Source of the DNA: Desulfospira sp963664655
Lineage (GTDB): Bacteria; Desulfobacterota; Desulfobacteria; Desulfobacterales; Desulfobacteraceae
Reading direction: 5' to 3'
NCBI GenBank assembly: GCA_963664655.2
Contig: OY761554.1
Coordinates: forward strand, 1,178,001-1,242,000
Length of the DNA stretch: 64,000 nt
In this document: piece by piece, positions 24,309-33,678 of the stretch
Layout: every line of letters starts with the position of its first letter
Numbering within the stretch: the first letter of the stretch is position 1
Made by a program: the position numbers and the translations under genes
Notes under the pieces: generated by a model
Seen by the model: the letters and a program-made list of their open reading frames with translations, nothing else
What the model was told of the DNA's origin: nothing
Database searches by the model: none

Positions 24309-25622
24309 CTAAAAGTTCATCATCTTGTTTGGCAGCCAGGTCACAATGGCGGGAAAGGCGATGAATAAAGCCACCAGCAAAAAGTTCACAAATAAAAACG
24401 GGATAATGCCTTTGATGACATCATGCATTCTGACATCTTCGCCCACGGCCTTGACGGTAATCAGCCCCATCCCTAAAGGCGGGGTGATAGAGGCGATTTC
24501 CACCTGGCAGATGCACAGGATACCGATCAGTGTGGGATCGTAGCCAAACCCGTCCACCAGGAGCGGATAAACAATGGGCAGGGTCAGAACCAGCATGGCA
24601 TTGGCCGGCATGATACAGCCCAGAACCAGGTATCCGAGCATGACCAGAATCAATACAACCACCGGGGGCATGGACAGGCTCACGAAAAATTCGAATATGG
24701 CCATGGTGACACCGCTCAGGGCCAGAAATTTTCCGAACATGATTCCGCCGACAATGATAAAAAAGACCATGCCGGTCACCTGGACCGTTCCAAAAAGGCT
24801 TCGGCTGATTTTTTCCCAGGACAGGGTCCTGCGGCATAACGCAATCACAAAGGTTAAGAACGCACCGATGGCGCCGGCTTCAGAGGGGGAAAAGACGCCG
24901 ATATAAATGCCGCCGAACATCAACACGGCGACAATGGCTATGGTTCCCAGCCACCGCAGGGCCAGCAGCATTTCAATGAAAGTCGGGGCTTCCTTTATGG
25001 GCGGGCCCAGTTCCGGATTAAGCCGGGCCCTGAAATAAATCATCAGGGCAAAGGAGGCCGCCGTGAGGATGCCGGGAATAAATCCGGCCAGCATCAGCTT
25101 TCCCAGTGAGGCCCCCGTCAGCATGCAGTACATGATCATCATCCCGCTGGGCGGGATCAGGACCGACATGGTGCCCGAGGAGGAAATCACGGCCGTGGAC
25201 AGAACATCTTTATAGTCTGCCTTGCGCATTTCAGGCAGGGCAATTTTTGTAAAAATGGTGGTCGAGGCAAGGCTTACGCCGGTGACCATGGAAAAAAAGG
25301 CGCTGCCGGCCGCCGTGGCCATGGCCAGCCCCCCGTGAAGCCGCCCCAGCCAGACCCGGGCCGCTGCATAAAGCTCTTCGCCCATCCTGGCATGGACGGC
25401 AAACTCCCCCATAATCAGGAACAGGGGCAGCACCACCATGGTGAAATTGCTGATGGAATGATACGGGGTATTGCCCAGAATATTCAAAGCGGCTGAAAAG
25501 CCGGCCACCCCGACGCAGCCCCAGAAGGCGGTTAAAAAAATAGCCAGCCATATGGGGCACCCCAGAAAAATGATTACCACCAGTGCGACAATGCCGAGTA
25601 TGCCGATAAGTTCAGATCCCAT
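24309..25622 (-). CDS. TRAP transporter large permease (DctM), system 1
   Basis: A 437-residue polytopic protein of the DctM family, the large membrane subunit that couples Na+ flow to uptake of a solute delivered by the periplasmic DctP protein. It has about twelve hydrophobic helices. Typical DctM stretches are visible, such as LPLFLIMGEFAVHARMG near the N-terminal third and ITPPLGMGLITVKAVG near the C-terminus. It overlaps the small permease gene by one base (stop/start sharing) and is followed by the isomerase-like genes. Substrate is unknown, most likely an organic acid. Confidence 0.94.
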   Translation of the reverse strand: MGSELIGILGIVALVVIIFLGCPIWLAIFLTAFWGCVGVAGFSAALNILGNTPYHSISNFTMVVLPLFLIMGEFAVHARMGEELYAAARVWLGRLHGGLAMATAAGSAFFSMVTGVSLASTTIFTKIALPEMRKADYKDVLSTAVISSSGTMSVLIPPSGMMIMYCMLTGASLGKLMLAGFIPGILTAASFALMIYFRARLNPELGPPIKEAPTFIEMLLALRWLGTIAIVAVLMFGGIYIGVFSPSEAGAIGAFLTFVIALCRRTLSWEKISRSLFGTVQVTGMVFFIIVGGIMFGKFLALSGVTMAIFEFFVSLSMPPVVVLILVMLGYLVLGCIMPANAMLVLTLPIVYPLLVDGFGYDPTLIGILCICQVEIASITPPLGMGLITVKAVGEDVRMHDVIKGIIPFLFVNFLLVALFIAFPAIVTWLPNKMMNF

Positions 25623-26143
25623 TAGTTATCACCCTCTTTAATCAGTTCGATTATTCTGACCACAAGCTGAACAGCCCACAGGGTAAAACCGATGGTGATA
25701 ACGAATTTACCGGGATACATGGGCAGATTGATATCCATGGCCGTCTCGCCCGTGTGAAATGAATGCATGGCCACCAGAAAGGTCTGCCGGATCAGCAGGG
25801 GCATCAGCGAAAGGGCCAGCAACAGCCAGATCAGATCCAGCCGGCGCTGAAAGCGTTTTGAAAAGCGCTCGGAGAGGATGTCAACACGGATGTGGCCGCG
25901 CATGTTTTCACAAAAGGGTGCCCCCAGGTATACCAGAAACAGCAGCATCATGATGGAAATGGTTACGGTTCCCTGGAAGGGCTTGTTAAAGATATAACGG
26001 CTGAACGTATCCAGGGTAATGTGAAACACCTCCAAAAGCAGCCATACCGCTACGATAAATGCCAGCCCTCGGATAAATTTAGACCATAAAGACTGGAACC
26101 GGGTAGAGCCTTTTGCCTTCGCGGCATTGATATCGTTGTCCAT
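25622..26143 (-). CDS. TRAP transporter small permease (DctQ), system 1
   Basis: A 173-residue four-helix DctQ protein (segments near 26-47, 62-84, 103-123 and 143-165, with the family-typical RVDILSERFSKRFQR between helices 2 and 3). It pairs with the large permease and the binding protein to form a tripartite ATP-independent periplasmic uptake system. It is translationally adjacent to the DctM gene and 56 bp downstream of DctP 1. Confidence 0.92.
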   Translation of the reverse strand: MDNDINAAKAKGSTRFQSLWSKFIRGLAFIVAVWLLLEVFHITLDTFSRYIFNKPFQGTVTISIMMLLFLVYLGAPFCENMRGHIRVDILSERFSKRFQRRLDLIWLLLALSLMPLLIRQTFLVAMHSFHTGETAMDINLPMYPGKFVITIGFTLWAVQLVVRIIELIKEGDN

Positions 26144-26198
26144 CTTTCTTTACACTCCATCTATTGGATATGAATCCAATATGAATCATTAAACCGGG

Positions 26199-27302
26199 TT
26201 ACTTCCATTCGGAGCCGTCAGGACCGTATTTGGCTTCCATTTCCTCTTCCAGGGCCAGGAAGCGTTCGTTGATCTGCTTGCCGGGAAGCCCTTTGGCCTC
26301 CAGCGCGGCGATGTAATCCTCCGTGAGTTTGCGTACGGCGGCAGAGTTACGCCATTTATCTCTTTCTGCCTCGGGGAAGGTGGTGATGGTCATGCCTTTG
26401 GATTCCATGAATTTGGCGGCTTCGTCCATGAAATCGTAATGCAGTTTGGCCCACACCTTAAAATGTTCCTGACTCACCTGGCTGATGATCTGCTGCAGAT
26501 CTTCGGGCAGTTTGTTCCATGAGTCCAGGTTCATGGTAAGGGCGGCCAGGGCATCCGTCGGTCCGGCCCCAAGCTTGCTGACATGCTGCGCAATTTCATA
26601 AAACCGGTATTGCTTTACCAGGGGAAAACTGGTCAGGCACACATCGATCATTCCTTTTTGAAGGGCGTCATAGGCCTCCCCAATGCGGGTGCGTACCGAA
26701 GCGCAGCCGGCGGCTTCCATGATTTTGGGTTCAAATTTTCCGCCGGCCCGTGATTTCATCCCCTTCAAATCTTCAAGGGAGTTAATGGGCTGGCGGGAGA
26801 CCAGTTCGTTGCTGGCAAACGCCACATGGAAAAGCAGTTTTTGATTTTTGTCTTTGAACACCGCAGGGTATTGGGGAAATTCTGTGTACAATTGCAGCCA
26901 GGCCTGAAGAATGGCCGGTGCCGACTGGTAATGAAATTTGTTGGGACCCCCAGCCGGAAGGAGCAGCAGATATTCATCCGGGAAAAATCCCCAGGAGGTG
27001 AACCCCATATCCACAACACCGTCCTTGACGCCGCTGATGATTTCGTTGCCCTTGAGCAGGCCGCCGCTCCAGAAGGCACGGATTTTAAGCCTTCCCTGAG
27101 ACCGTTTGTCAATCTCGGAAAGCCACCATTTGATGCTGTCCCTGTCAGGCCCGGGGGTGTCCGGCATATAAAGGGCCAATCTCAATTTATGGGTTTTGGC
27201 CGATCCTTCCGGCGGTGCTGCCATAACCCCGAAGCATACCGCAATCAGAATCACGGCGGCTGCCATCCATAGCTTTCTTGCTTTTTCTTCTGTTGTTTTC
27301 AT
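26199..27302 (-). CDS. TRAP transporter substrate-binding protein (DctP), system 1
   Basis: A 367-residue periplasmic binding protein with an N-terminal signal peptide (basic start, hydrophobic 10-28, then a GSAKT region). It shows DctP-family motifs, such as the SRAGGKFEPKIMEAAGCASV region with the conserved Arg that usually contacts the carboxylate of the ligand. It is longer than the second DctP (351 aa) and clearly divergent from it, so the two systems probably take different ligands, or one takes a precursor and the other a product. It lies between the two permease sets in one transcription unit. Confidence 0.93.
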   Translation of the reverse strand: MKTTEEKARKLWMAAAVILIAVCFGVMAAPPEGSAKTHKLRLALYMPDTPGPDRDSIKWWLSEIDKRSQGRLKIRAFWSGGLLKGNEIISGVKDGVVDMGFTSWGFFPDEYLLLLPAGGPNKFHYQSAPAILQAWLQLYTEFPQYPAVFKDKNQKLLFHVAFASNELVSRQPINSLEDLKGMKSRAGGKFEPKIMEAAGCASVRTRIGEAYDALQKGMIDVCLTSFPLVKQYRFYEIAQHVSKLGAGPTDALAALTMNLDSWNKLPEDLQQIISQVSQEHFKVWAKLHYDFMDEAAKFMESKGMTITTFPEAERDKWRNSAAVRKLTEDYIAALEAKGLPGKQINERFLALEEEMEAKYGPDGSEWK

Positions 27303-27354
27303 TATTTTTTCTCCTTTTGTGATTAAGGTATCAAGGGCATGAAACCGCCCAGGG

Positions 27355-28656
27355 TTATTTCATCATTTCTACAAGCCACAGGGATATCTGCGGGAACGCA
27401 TACAACAATGCCATGGCAATACAAAAAAGGCTCAAGTAGGGTACGATCTGGGGAATGAGCTTTCCCATGGGCACCCTTGATATGCCCGAGAGGACAAACA
27501 GTCCCATGGCGAACGGCGGGGTGAGAAAGGCAATTTCAAGCCACAGGACAACCATGACCCCGAACCAGATCCCGTTAAACCCCATATGGATCATGACCGG
27601 GTAGAGTACGGGAAGGCTCAGAACCATCATTGACACGGCGTCCAGAAACATGCCCAGAATTACATAGATGACCGCAACCATGAGAAAAACGATCAGCGGT
27701 GACAGCCCGTATAAAACAATTCCGTTGAGGACATAATCCGTGAGCCGCAGATGGGTCAGAATAAAGGTTAAAATGGAGGCCCCTATGATCAGAAACATGA
27801 TCATGGAGGTGGTTCTCAGCGTGGCCAGCGCCCCGCTGTAAAGCAGTTTAAAAAACCCCTTGGGCTGATAAAAGAGGGTCAGAAAGATGGACCCCACGGC
27901 ACCGAAGGCGGCGGCCTCGGTGGGGGTTGCCACGCCGATGTACATGGTGATGAGGACCAGGAAAATCAGCAGCATGATCGGCCACATGTTCAACAGGCCC
28001 GAGAGGTTGTGAAGCAGATTGAATTTCTCCCGGGGGGGGAATTCATCCGGCCTGACCAGGGCGCGAAGGGCAATGTAGCCGCAGAACATCAGTGCCAGCA
28101 TCACGCCGGGCATGATGCCGGCGATGAACAGCTTGGAGACGCTTTCTCCCACAAGGGATGCATAGATAATAAACTGCATGCTGGGCGGCAGCAGGATGCC
28201 AAGGGTTCCGCCCGTGGCAATGGTGGCGGCGGAAAAGGCACTGGGATACCCGCGCTTAACCAGGGCCGGATAGGCAACACCGGCCACCGTGGCGGTACAG
28301 GCCACGCTGGAGCCGGTGGCCGCCGCAAAGACGGCGCTGCTCCCGATGGTGGTCTGCAAAATACCCCCGGGAATTCCCTTGGTCATGCGGCCCATGCCGT
28401 CAAAGACAATGTCGTTCATCCCGCTGCGCATCATCATTTCTCCCATGAAGATGAACAGGGGCATGCAGGTCATGGCAAAACTTGTTCCCCGGTCATAGCA
28501 GATGGTCCCGATCATGCGCAGGCCGTGTTCCCATCCGAAAATGGCCACGGACATGACCATCCCCGAAATTCCCAGGGCCCAGGCAATCTTTGTTCCCATG
28601 CCCAGCAGTAACAGCAACAGCGCCAGTGTGATGATGAGCATCATAGGTTCGGTCAT
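27355..28656 (-). CDS. TRAP transporter large permease (DctM), system 2
   Basis: A 433-residue DctM-family protein (MPLFIFMGEMMMRSGMND; FLTPPFAMGLFVLSGI) with about twelve membrane helices, the Na+-coupled transporter subunit of the second TRAP system. Its start overlaps the DctQ 2 stop by 4 bp. It is only moderately similar to the other DctM of the operon, which suggests separate acquisition or old duplication rather than a recent copy. Confidence 0.94.
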   Translation of the reverse strand: MTEPMMLIITLALLLLLLGMGTKIAWALGISGMVMSVAIFGWEHGLRMIGTICYDRGTSFAMTCMPLFIFMGEMMMRSGMNDIVFDGMGRMTKGIPGGILQTTIGSSAVFAAATGSSVACTATVAGVAYPALVKRGYPSAFSAATIATGGTLGILLPPSMQFIIYASLVGESVSKLFIAGIMPGVMLALMFCGYIALRALVRPDEFPPREKFNLLHNLSGLLNMWPIMLLIFLVLITMYIGVATPTEAAAFGAVGSIFLTLFYQPKGFFKLLYSGALATLRTTSMIMFLIIGASILTFILTHLRLTDYVLNGIVLYGLSPLIVFLMVAVIYVILGMFLDAVSMMVLSLPVLYPVMIHMGFNGIWFGVMVVLWLEIAFLTPPFAMGLFVLSGISRVPMGKLIPQIVPYLSLFCIAMALLYAFPQISLWLVEMMK

Positions 28657-29183
28657 TGGGCGGCCTCCCGGGAATCGTCATCTTCGGCGGCGGCTGTGCT
28701 GCCGGACGACTTAAAAGGGTTGTGCTTTCCGATAACCAGTTCAAAAAGCAGCATGACCGTGCCCAGAATCATTACGCTGGTGAACGGATAGATCAGCCAT
28801 TCCGTTGACATGGATCGCATCTGGGTATCATAGAAATCCAGAAAGGCCAGTATGGCGCAGATCAGGATGATAATGGTCCAGAAAACCTCGATAACCCAGT
28901 TGATTTTGGCAAGAACGGCCCGCACCCCCGGCCGGAACCGGTCGGCCAGCAGTTCGATACGGATATGGGCATTGTCTTTCTCCACATAAGACAGGCCCAG
29001 AAAAGTGATTCCCAGCAGCATGAGGCCCGACACCTCATCGGCAAAGTCAATGGGATTGTTGAACAGGTATCGCATCAGGGCGCTGATCGTCATAAGAAAG
29101 GCCATGACGACAAGCATGATAAACATAATCCGCTTCCAGATTTCGGAAAACAGCATGGGGACCAACCTCCTTGTGGTGATCAT
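28653..29183 (-). CDS. TRAP transporter small permease (DctQ), system 2
   Basis: A 176-residue four-helix DctQ protein (helices about 13-35, 48-66, 90-112 and 130-150; IRIELLADRFRPGVRAVL between helices 2 and 3). It sits between the genes for DctP 2 and DctM 2 with short spacers, and has a charged C-terminal tail rich in Asp and Glu. It is the small membrane subunit of the second TRAP system. Confidence 0.92.
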   Translation of the reverse strand: MITTRRLVPMLFSEIWKRIMFIMLVVMAFLMTISALMRYLFNNPIDFADEVSGLMLLGITFLGLSYVEKDNAHIRIELLADRFRPGVRAVLAKINWVIEVFWTIIILICAILAFLDFYDTQMRSMSTEWLIYPFTSVMILGTVMLLFELVIGKHNPFKSSGSTAAAEDDDSREAAQ

Positions 29184-29234
29184 TTCAAGCGGCGGCCGGG
29201 AGGCCGCCGCTTGAAATCCTGAATTGCTTGGATT

Positions 29235-30290
29235 TTAATCAATGCCTGCGGCAGAAAGCATTCTGGCCATCCGCTCCCGGGCGGCAGGCCCTGCCTTTTC
29301 GGCATTTTCCTCCAGTATCTTTCTGCCGACTTTTTTCATGGCCGTCAGGACTTCTGCCGGCGGCGTGTGCAGTTTAACGCCGTTGGCCAGCAGGTTCTCG
29401 CTGGCGGCCTTTGCTTCATCGTCCCGGATTGTGTTGTACCCTTCCTGCTCCAGCCACTGGGCAGCGGCCAGCATCTGGGTCTGAATTTCCCCAGGCAGTT
29501 TGTTAAACGCATCGGCATTCACACCCACAAACATTTTGACCCGGGACTGGTGTACAATGTTGGCCACATTGAGGTATTGGTAGAACTTGTCATCGTTGAA
29601 TCCCTGTATGCTGGTGTACATTCCGTCCACCATTCCCCGCTCAAGGGCCATGCCGACCTCCTTGCTGCTGATGGTGGCCGGAACCATCCCGAGCAGCTTG
29701 GCCTGGTTGGCCATGGCGGCCCCGGCCGTGCGGATCTTTAAGCCTTTTGCATCGTCAAGGGTGTTGACTTCCTTTTTAAGGAACATTTCCGTGGGTGCCC
29801 CGATACAGGTGGCCAGGATCCTGACATTATACTTGTCCAGGATCATCTTTTCCATATCCGCCCTGACGGCTGCATAAGCCAGGGCTTCCTGTTCCGGTGT
29901 ATCAAAAAGATAAAAAACACTGACTTCCTTTAGCTCCGGCATCAGGCCTTCATTGATGGAGGATGAGATCTCGGCGATGGGAACAATGTTGTCCCGCAGG
30001 GATGTCAGGACCCGGTTCATGCGAAACCCCAGAACCGACGACGGGTATACGGTGATATCCATTTTTCCGTCGGTTCGTTTGAGTACCTCATGGGCAAAGG
30101 CTTTCCAGGCCCGGGTGTAGAATTGATTGGGAGAAAAACCGCTGTGCATCTTCCAGGTGATGGCATCAGGCCTGGCGGTAACGGATTTTTCTTCCTGGGC
30201 AAACGCAGCGGTTGCTGCAAAGAGAAAAAGGATACCGAAGCCCAGAATCGATGCCGCTGTTGCTGCTCTACTCATCTTCTTTTTTTCCAT
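29235..30290 (-). CDS. TRAP transporter substrate-binding protein (DctP), system 2
   Basis: A 351-residue periplasmic binding protein with a signal peptide (MEKKKMSR, hydrophobic to about residue 31, ending at AFAQ). DctP motifs include GLKIRTAGAAMANQAKLLG, with the ligand-binding Arg, and ALERGMVDGMYTSIQGF. The 170-bp region upstream holds two hairpins that may stabilise this transcript segment, which is common before abundant binding proteins. It is the first TRAP gene after the dehydrogenase. Confidence 0.93.
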   Translation of the reverse strand: MEKKKMSRAATAASILGFGILFLFAATAAFAQEEKSVTARPDAITWKMHSGFSPNQFYTRAWKAFAHEVLKRTDGKMDITVYPSSVLGFRMNRVLTSLRDNIVPIAEISSSINEGLMPELKEVSVFYLFDTPEQEALAYAAVRADMEKMILDKYNVRILATCIGAPTEMFLKKEVNTLDDAKGLKIRTAGAAMANQAKLLGMVPATISSKEVGMALERGMVDGMYTSIQGFNDDKFYQYLNVANIVHQSRVKMFVGVNADAFNKLPGEIQTQMLAAAQWLEQEGYNTIRDDEAKAASENLLANGVKLHTPPAEVLTAMKKVGRKILEENAEKAGPAARERMARMLSAAGID

Positions 30291-30336
30291 GTGTCACCTC
30301 AAACTGTATTTTTGGGTTTTCAATACATCATTGCCG

Positions 30337-30408
30337 GTATGCCGCCGGCATACATACAACGATTACGGTGTATGGAAGCCTTGCCGGCAAACCGTAAAAA
30401 GGCTTCCA
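30337..30408. repeat. Two intercistronic hairpins before DctP 2
   Basis: GTATGCC-gcc-GGCATAC (30337-30353) and a 10-bp stem TGGAAGCCTT/AAGGCTTCCA (30373-30408) lie between the dehydrogenase gene and DctP 2. Neither is followed by a T-run on the minus strand, so they look like transcript-stabilising or processing hairpins rather than terminators. Confidence 0.5.
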
Positions 30409-30459
30409 TTCTTCCTAAGGGACCGGTGCCCGGTGCAGTCACCGGAGCCGGTCATGACA

Positions 30460-31413
30460 TCAGTTCACTACATTCATGGGTTTTTCACCGGTTAAAACCT
30501 TTACAACCTGTTCCATTCCCCGGCGCTGCATGCTCTCATGGGCCTCCTGGGACATCCAGCTCATGTGAGGCGTCAGGATGACATTCTCCCGGTTGAGAAG
30601 GGGATGGTCTTTTGCCGGGGGTTCCTTGCACAGGACATCCAGGGCGGCACCGGCGATGAGATTTTCATCCAGTGCTTTGGCCAGACCCGCTTCATCAATG
30701 ACCTCTCCCCTTGCGGTGTTGATAATCCAGGCCTGGGGTTTCATGAGCTTGATGGTTTCGTAATTGACGGCAGCCCGGGTTTCATCGGTGAGCGGCGTAT
30801 GTAAAGACAGAAAATCCGACTCGGCCATGAGCTGGGCCATCTCTACTTTTTTGACGCCGATTTTTTCCATGGCCTCTTTGGACACAAAAGGGTCACAGCC
30901 AATGCACTTCAGACCGAAAGCCTGGGCTTTTTTGGCGGTCATAACGGAAATCCGCCCCATGCCGAAAAGGCCAAAGACCTTGCCCTTTAATTTGTAGACC
31001 TTTTTGATATCAATCAGGGGAGAGCGCCATTCACCCCGGCGGATGACTTCCTGGCCGTATCCAACCCGGCGGGCTGCGGCCATCAGCAGGGCGATGGCAT
31101 GATCGGATACCTCGTCCATGCAGAAATCAGGGACATTGGCCACCGGAATTCCTTTATCTTTGGCGGCGTTAATGTCGATATTGTCAAACCCGGTGCCGAA
31201 CCGGACCATGTATTTGCATTTTTCCAAAGCCCCCAGAACGTCAGGGCCGATCTTGGCCTTTCCGACCAGGACGGCATCGGCGTCTTTGGCGTTTTCTATG
31301 ATGACATCAGGGTCCGCTGACCCTAAGTCTACAAGTTCAATATTATGGGTTGCGCAAAGTTCCCTGGAAATTTCCAGGGACTTAAACGGGTGTTCTGTAA
31401 TAACTGCTTTCAT
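30460..31413 (-). CDS. D-isomer-specific 2-hydroxyacid dehydrogenase
   Basis: A 317-residue NAD(P)H-dependent 2-hydroxyacid dehydrogenase of the phosphoglycerate dehydrogenase-like group, interconverting a D-2-hydroxyacid and its 2-keto acid. The Rossmann motif reads GLFGMGRIS. The catalytic Arg (NTARGE), Glu (LCKEP) and His (LTPHMSW) are all visible. The start at 31413 has a clear aaggag box; an upstream extension lacks one. It lies between the M24-family gene and the second TRAP system. The substrate is unlikely to be 3-phosphoglycerate because no serine-pathway or ACT domain is present. Confidence 0.92.
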   Translation of the reverse strand: MKAVITEHPFKSLEISRELCATHNIELVDLGSADPDVIIENAKDADAVLVGKAKIGPDVLGALEKCKYMVRFGTGFDNIDINAAKDKGIPVANVPDFCMDEVSDHAIALLMAAARRVGYGQEVIRRGEWRSPLIDIKKVYKLKGKVFGLFGMGRISVMTAKKAQAFGLKCIGCDPFVSKEAMEKIGVKKVEMAQLMAESDFLSLHTPLTDETRAAVNYETIKLMKPQAWIINTARGEVIDEAGLAKALDENLIAGAALDVLCKEPPAKDHPLLNRENVILTPHMSWMSQEAHESMQRRGMEQVVKVLTGEKPMNVVN

Positions 31414-31468
31414 AACCTGACTCCTTCCTTCTGGTGATATATTCACCATATGCAATAATCGCCCTGGT

Positions 31469-32635
31469 CTACTCTACTGCCGTGTACGGATAGGTAGAAT
31501 AAATCTCAGCCCCGTTTTCCGTTACGATGACCTGGTCTTCAAGGTGGGCTCCGCCGACACCCAATTCGCCTGCCGTCGTATCCACGCAAAAAATCATTCC
31601 CGGCTGGATAACAAAATCATTTGTTTCATGCACATGGGGCGCCTGGAAGGCGGCAATGCCGATGCCGTGGGCCACCCGCCGCATTTTCATATTTTCACAC
31701 ACCTCTTTGGCGGTCAGGCCCGGCTTAATGGCTTCAACTTTGACCATAAGCTGGTCAAATGCCCGCTGCATCAGCTCTTTTTGCTTGGCATTAAGAGTCG
31801 GTCCGCAAATAAAATTGCGGCAAAAGTCTCCAAAATAGCCGCAAAAGCAGGCCCCGAAATCCATATTGACGATTTCACCGGCCTGGATGATGCGGTCGGT
31901 ATGGAACCGCCGGTAGGGAAAGTTACCCGGACCGGAGTTAACGGCCTGGGAGCACTGGGTGGTTTCAGATCCCAGGTCCCAGAATTTTTTAAAGCAAGCC
32001 CCCACCAGCTCGCATTCCCGGACCCCCGGGCGCAAAATGTCGACGGCCGCCTGCATGCCGGCTTCAGACATGACATAAGCCATTTTCATGCACGACAGTT
32101 CTTCATCGGTTTTGATCATCTGGGCCTTGATCATGGGGTCTTGCCCGTCCACGAAGCGGGCGTTGGGCATCTTGTTTTTAAAGACGTCGAGCATGACCGG
32201 GGACCAGACATCCACGCCGATCTTGGCATTTTGAATGTCCTTGCCGCAAAGTTTGGTTAAATCACCGGTAAACTCTTCCACCTCTTCGGTTATTTCCATT
32301 TCATAGGGCTCAAGGATGCGCCCTTCCGGAATCCAGGGAAGCGTCTTGGCGGCCACCTTGATATCGGTGATCCAGACGGCGGGATCTCCGTCCCGGGGAA
32401 TCAGGACAACCGGCCCGCCGCCCAGGCGGATGGTGGGCCAGTAAATCCTTTTTACGCCGGTGGTATACCGGCAGTTTTCCAGGCGAAACAGCAGCAGAAA
32501 GTCAAGATCAGCTTCCGCCATGGCCGCCCGAGTCCGCTCCAGGCGGTCTTTGCGCATTTTATCGAAATCAATCCGTAATTCGTAGTCGGTCATCATCTGG
32601 CCGAAGGGAATTCGGTTTTTGGTTCTTAAATCCAT
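31469..32635 (-). CDS. M24-family (Xaa-Pro aminopeptidase/creatinase-like) enzyme
   Basis: A 388-residue pita-bread-fold protein with the creatinase N-terminal domain (about 25-155) and the M24 domain (about 165-385). Two metal-ligand Asp are visible in VNMDFGACFCGYFGDFCR, a His in VAHGIGIAAF and a Glu in AHLEDQVIVTE. The position normally Glu in the 'IEPG' motif appears to be Asp (FCVDTTAG). Such changes are seen in creatinase-like or dimethylpropiothetin lyase-like members rather than in true aminopeptidases. The start at 32635 has a strong aaggag box. Context suggests hydrolysis of a C-N or similar bond in a small imported compound. Confidence 0.82.
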   Translation of the reverse strand: MDLRTKNRIPFGQMMTDYELRIDFDKMRKDRLERTRAAMAEADLDFLLLFRLENCRYTTGVKRIYWPTIRLGGGPVVLIPRDGDPAVWITDIKVAAKTLPWIPEGRILEPYEMEITEEVEEFTGDLTKLCGKDIQNAKIGVDVWSPVMLDVFKNKMPNARFVDGQDPMIKAQMIKTDEELSCMKMAYVMSEAGMQAAVDILRPGVRECELVGACFKKFWDLGSETTQCSQAVNSGPGNFPYRRFHTDRIIQAGEIVNMDFGACFCGYFGDFCRNFICGPTLNAKQKELMQRAFDQLMVKVEAIKPGLTAKEVCENMKMRRVAHGIGIAAFQAPHVHETNDFVIQPGMIFCVDTTAGELGVGGAHLEDQVIVTENGAEIYSTYPYTAVE

Positions 32636-32730
32636 TTTATGTTCTCCTTGTACGTTCTTCTTGTTGAAGCGAGCCGGCATTTTCTATTGAAATGCGTTGG
32701 CATTTTTTGGCAGGGGCCGGCCGTGTGCCG

Positions 32731-33570
32731 TTATTTGGTTTCCCATTTGCGTTTGCCCGGATCAGCCACGCTTACTTTAAATCCGCCGATTTTCTCAATC
32801 TCTATGGTCAATGTGTCCCCGTCCTGGATGGGTCCCAGGCCCCGGTGGTGGGTTCCGGTACTGATCACATCCCCGGGCTCCAGGGCGCATACGGCAGAGG
32901 CCTCTTCAATCAGCTGGGGGATTTGAATTTCCATGTCAGACGTGCGGAAATCCTGACGCAAGGTCTCATTTACCCATAATTTAACCCCCAGGTTATGGGG
33001 ATCATCCACCTCGTCGGCCGTGACCAGAACCGGCCCCATGGGCCCGAATGTGTCAAATGATTTTCTCAGGAAATAGGTGTTGCCGACGCCCCTGGAAGAT
33101 ACATCAATAAAGGCGGTGTAACCAAACACATGGTCCATGGCATCGGCGGCTTTGATCTTTTTGCCGCCTTTTTTGATCACCACGGCCAGCTCTGCTTCGT
33201 GGGCAAAATGATCCACCTCAATGGGGGGAAGCTCCACCGTCTCCTGGTCGCCGATGATGCAGGTGGAGGATTTAATGAAGAAATCAAGGTCGGTAAAACG
33301 CCCGTCCCGTTTATAATTGTTCATGGCACCGAGCAAATGAACCGGTTTGGGCACCGGCGGCCGGATTTTCACAGACGCCAGGGGGACCCCCTCCTGGGTT
33401 TCTATAATCTGTTGAATATCCGGAACCAGGCGGCTGTAGTTCTCAATAAAGTATTTTACTTTTTCCTGGGGGTAGTCAGCCGGTGCGGCTTTCAGCACAG
33501 AACTGATGTCCCACACGGTTTCGTTCTGCAGAATGCCGGGCTTGAATTCATCAAAAAAAATAAAGCGCAT
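32731..33570 (-). CDS. Fumarylacetoacetate hydrolase-family protein
   Basis: A 279-residue FAH-superfamily enzyme. An N-terminal domain of about 75 residues is followed by the catalytic fold with metal-binding Glu pair in HEAELAVVI and Asp in GYTAFIDVSSRG. The ISTGTHHRGLGPIQDGD segment is typical of the hydratase/hydrolase/decarboxylase group. Such enzymes cleave or decarboxylate 2,4-diketo or 2-oxo acids in aromatic and related catabolism. It is the first structural gene after iclR, which points to a ring-cleavage-like or diketo-acid step, but the substrate cannot be told. Confidence 0.92.
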   Translation of the reverse strand: MRFIFFDEFKPGILQNETVWDISSVLKAAPADYPQEKVKYFIENYSRLVPDIQQIIETQEGVPLASVKIRPPVPKPVHLLGAMNNYKRDGRFTDLDFFIKSSTCIIGDQETVELPPIEVDHFAHEAELAVVIKKGGKKIKAADAMDHVFGYTAFIDVSSRGVGNTYFLRKSFDTFGPMGPVLVTADEVDDPHNLGVKLWVNETLRQDFRTSDMEIQIPQLIEEASAVCALEPGDVISTGTHHRGLGPIQDGDTLTIEIEKIGGFKVSVADPGKRKWETK

Positions 33571-33678
33571 GTTGACTCCTTTTTAAAAATTCGAAATTAA
33601 CTTAGATGGTTAAGTGAAAATCTGTGGTTATGGTTTATCATTGATTTTAATCGGGTTAATTATGGGCCGCAGGATTTA

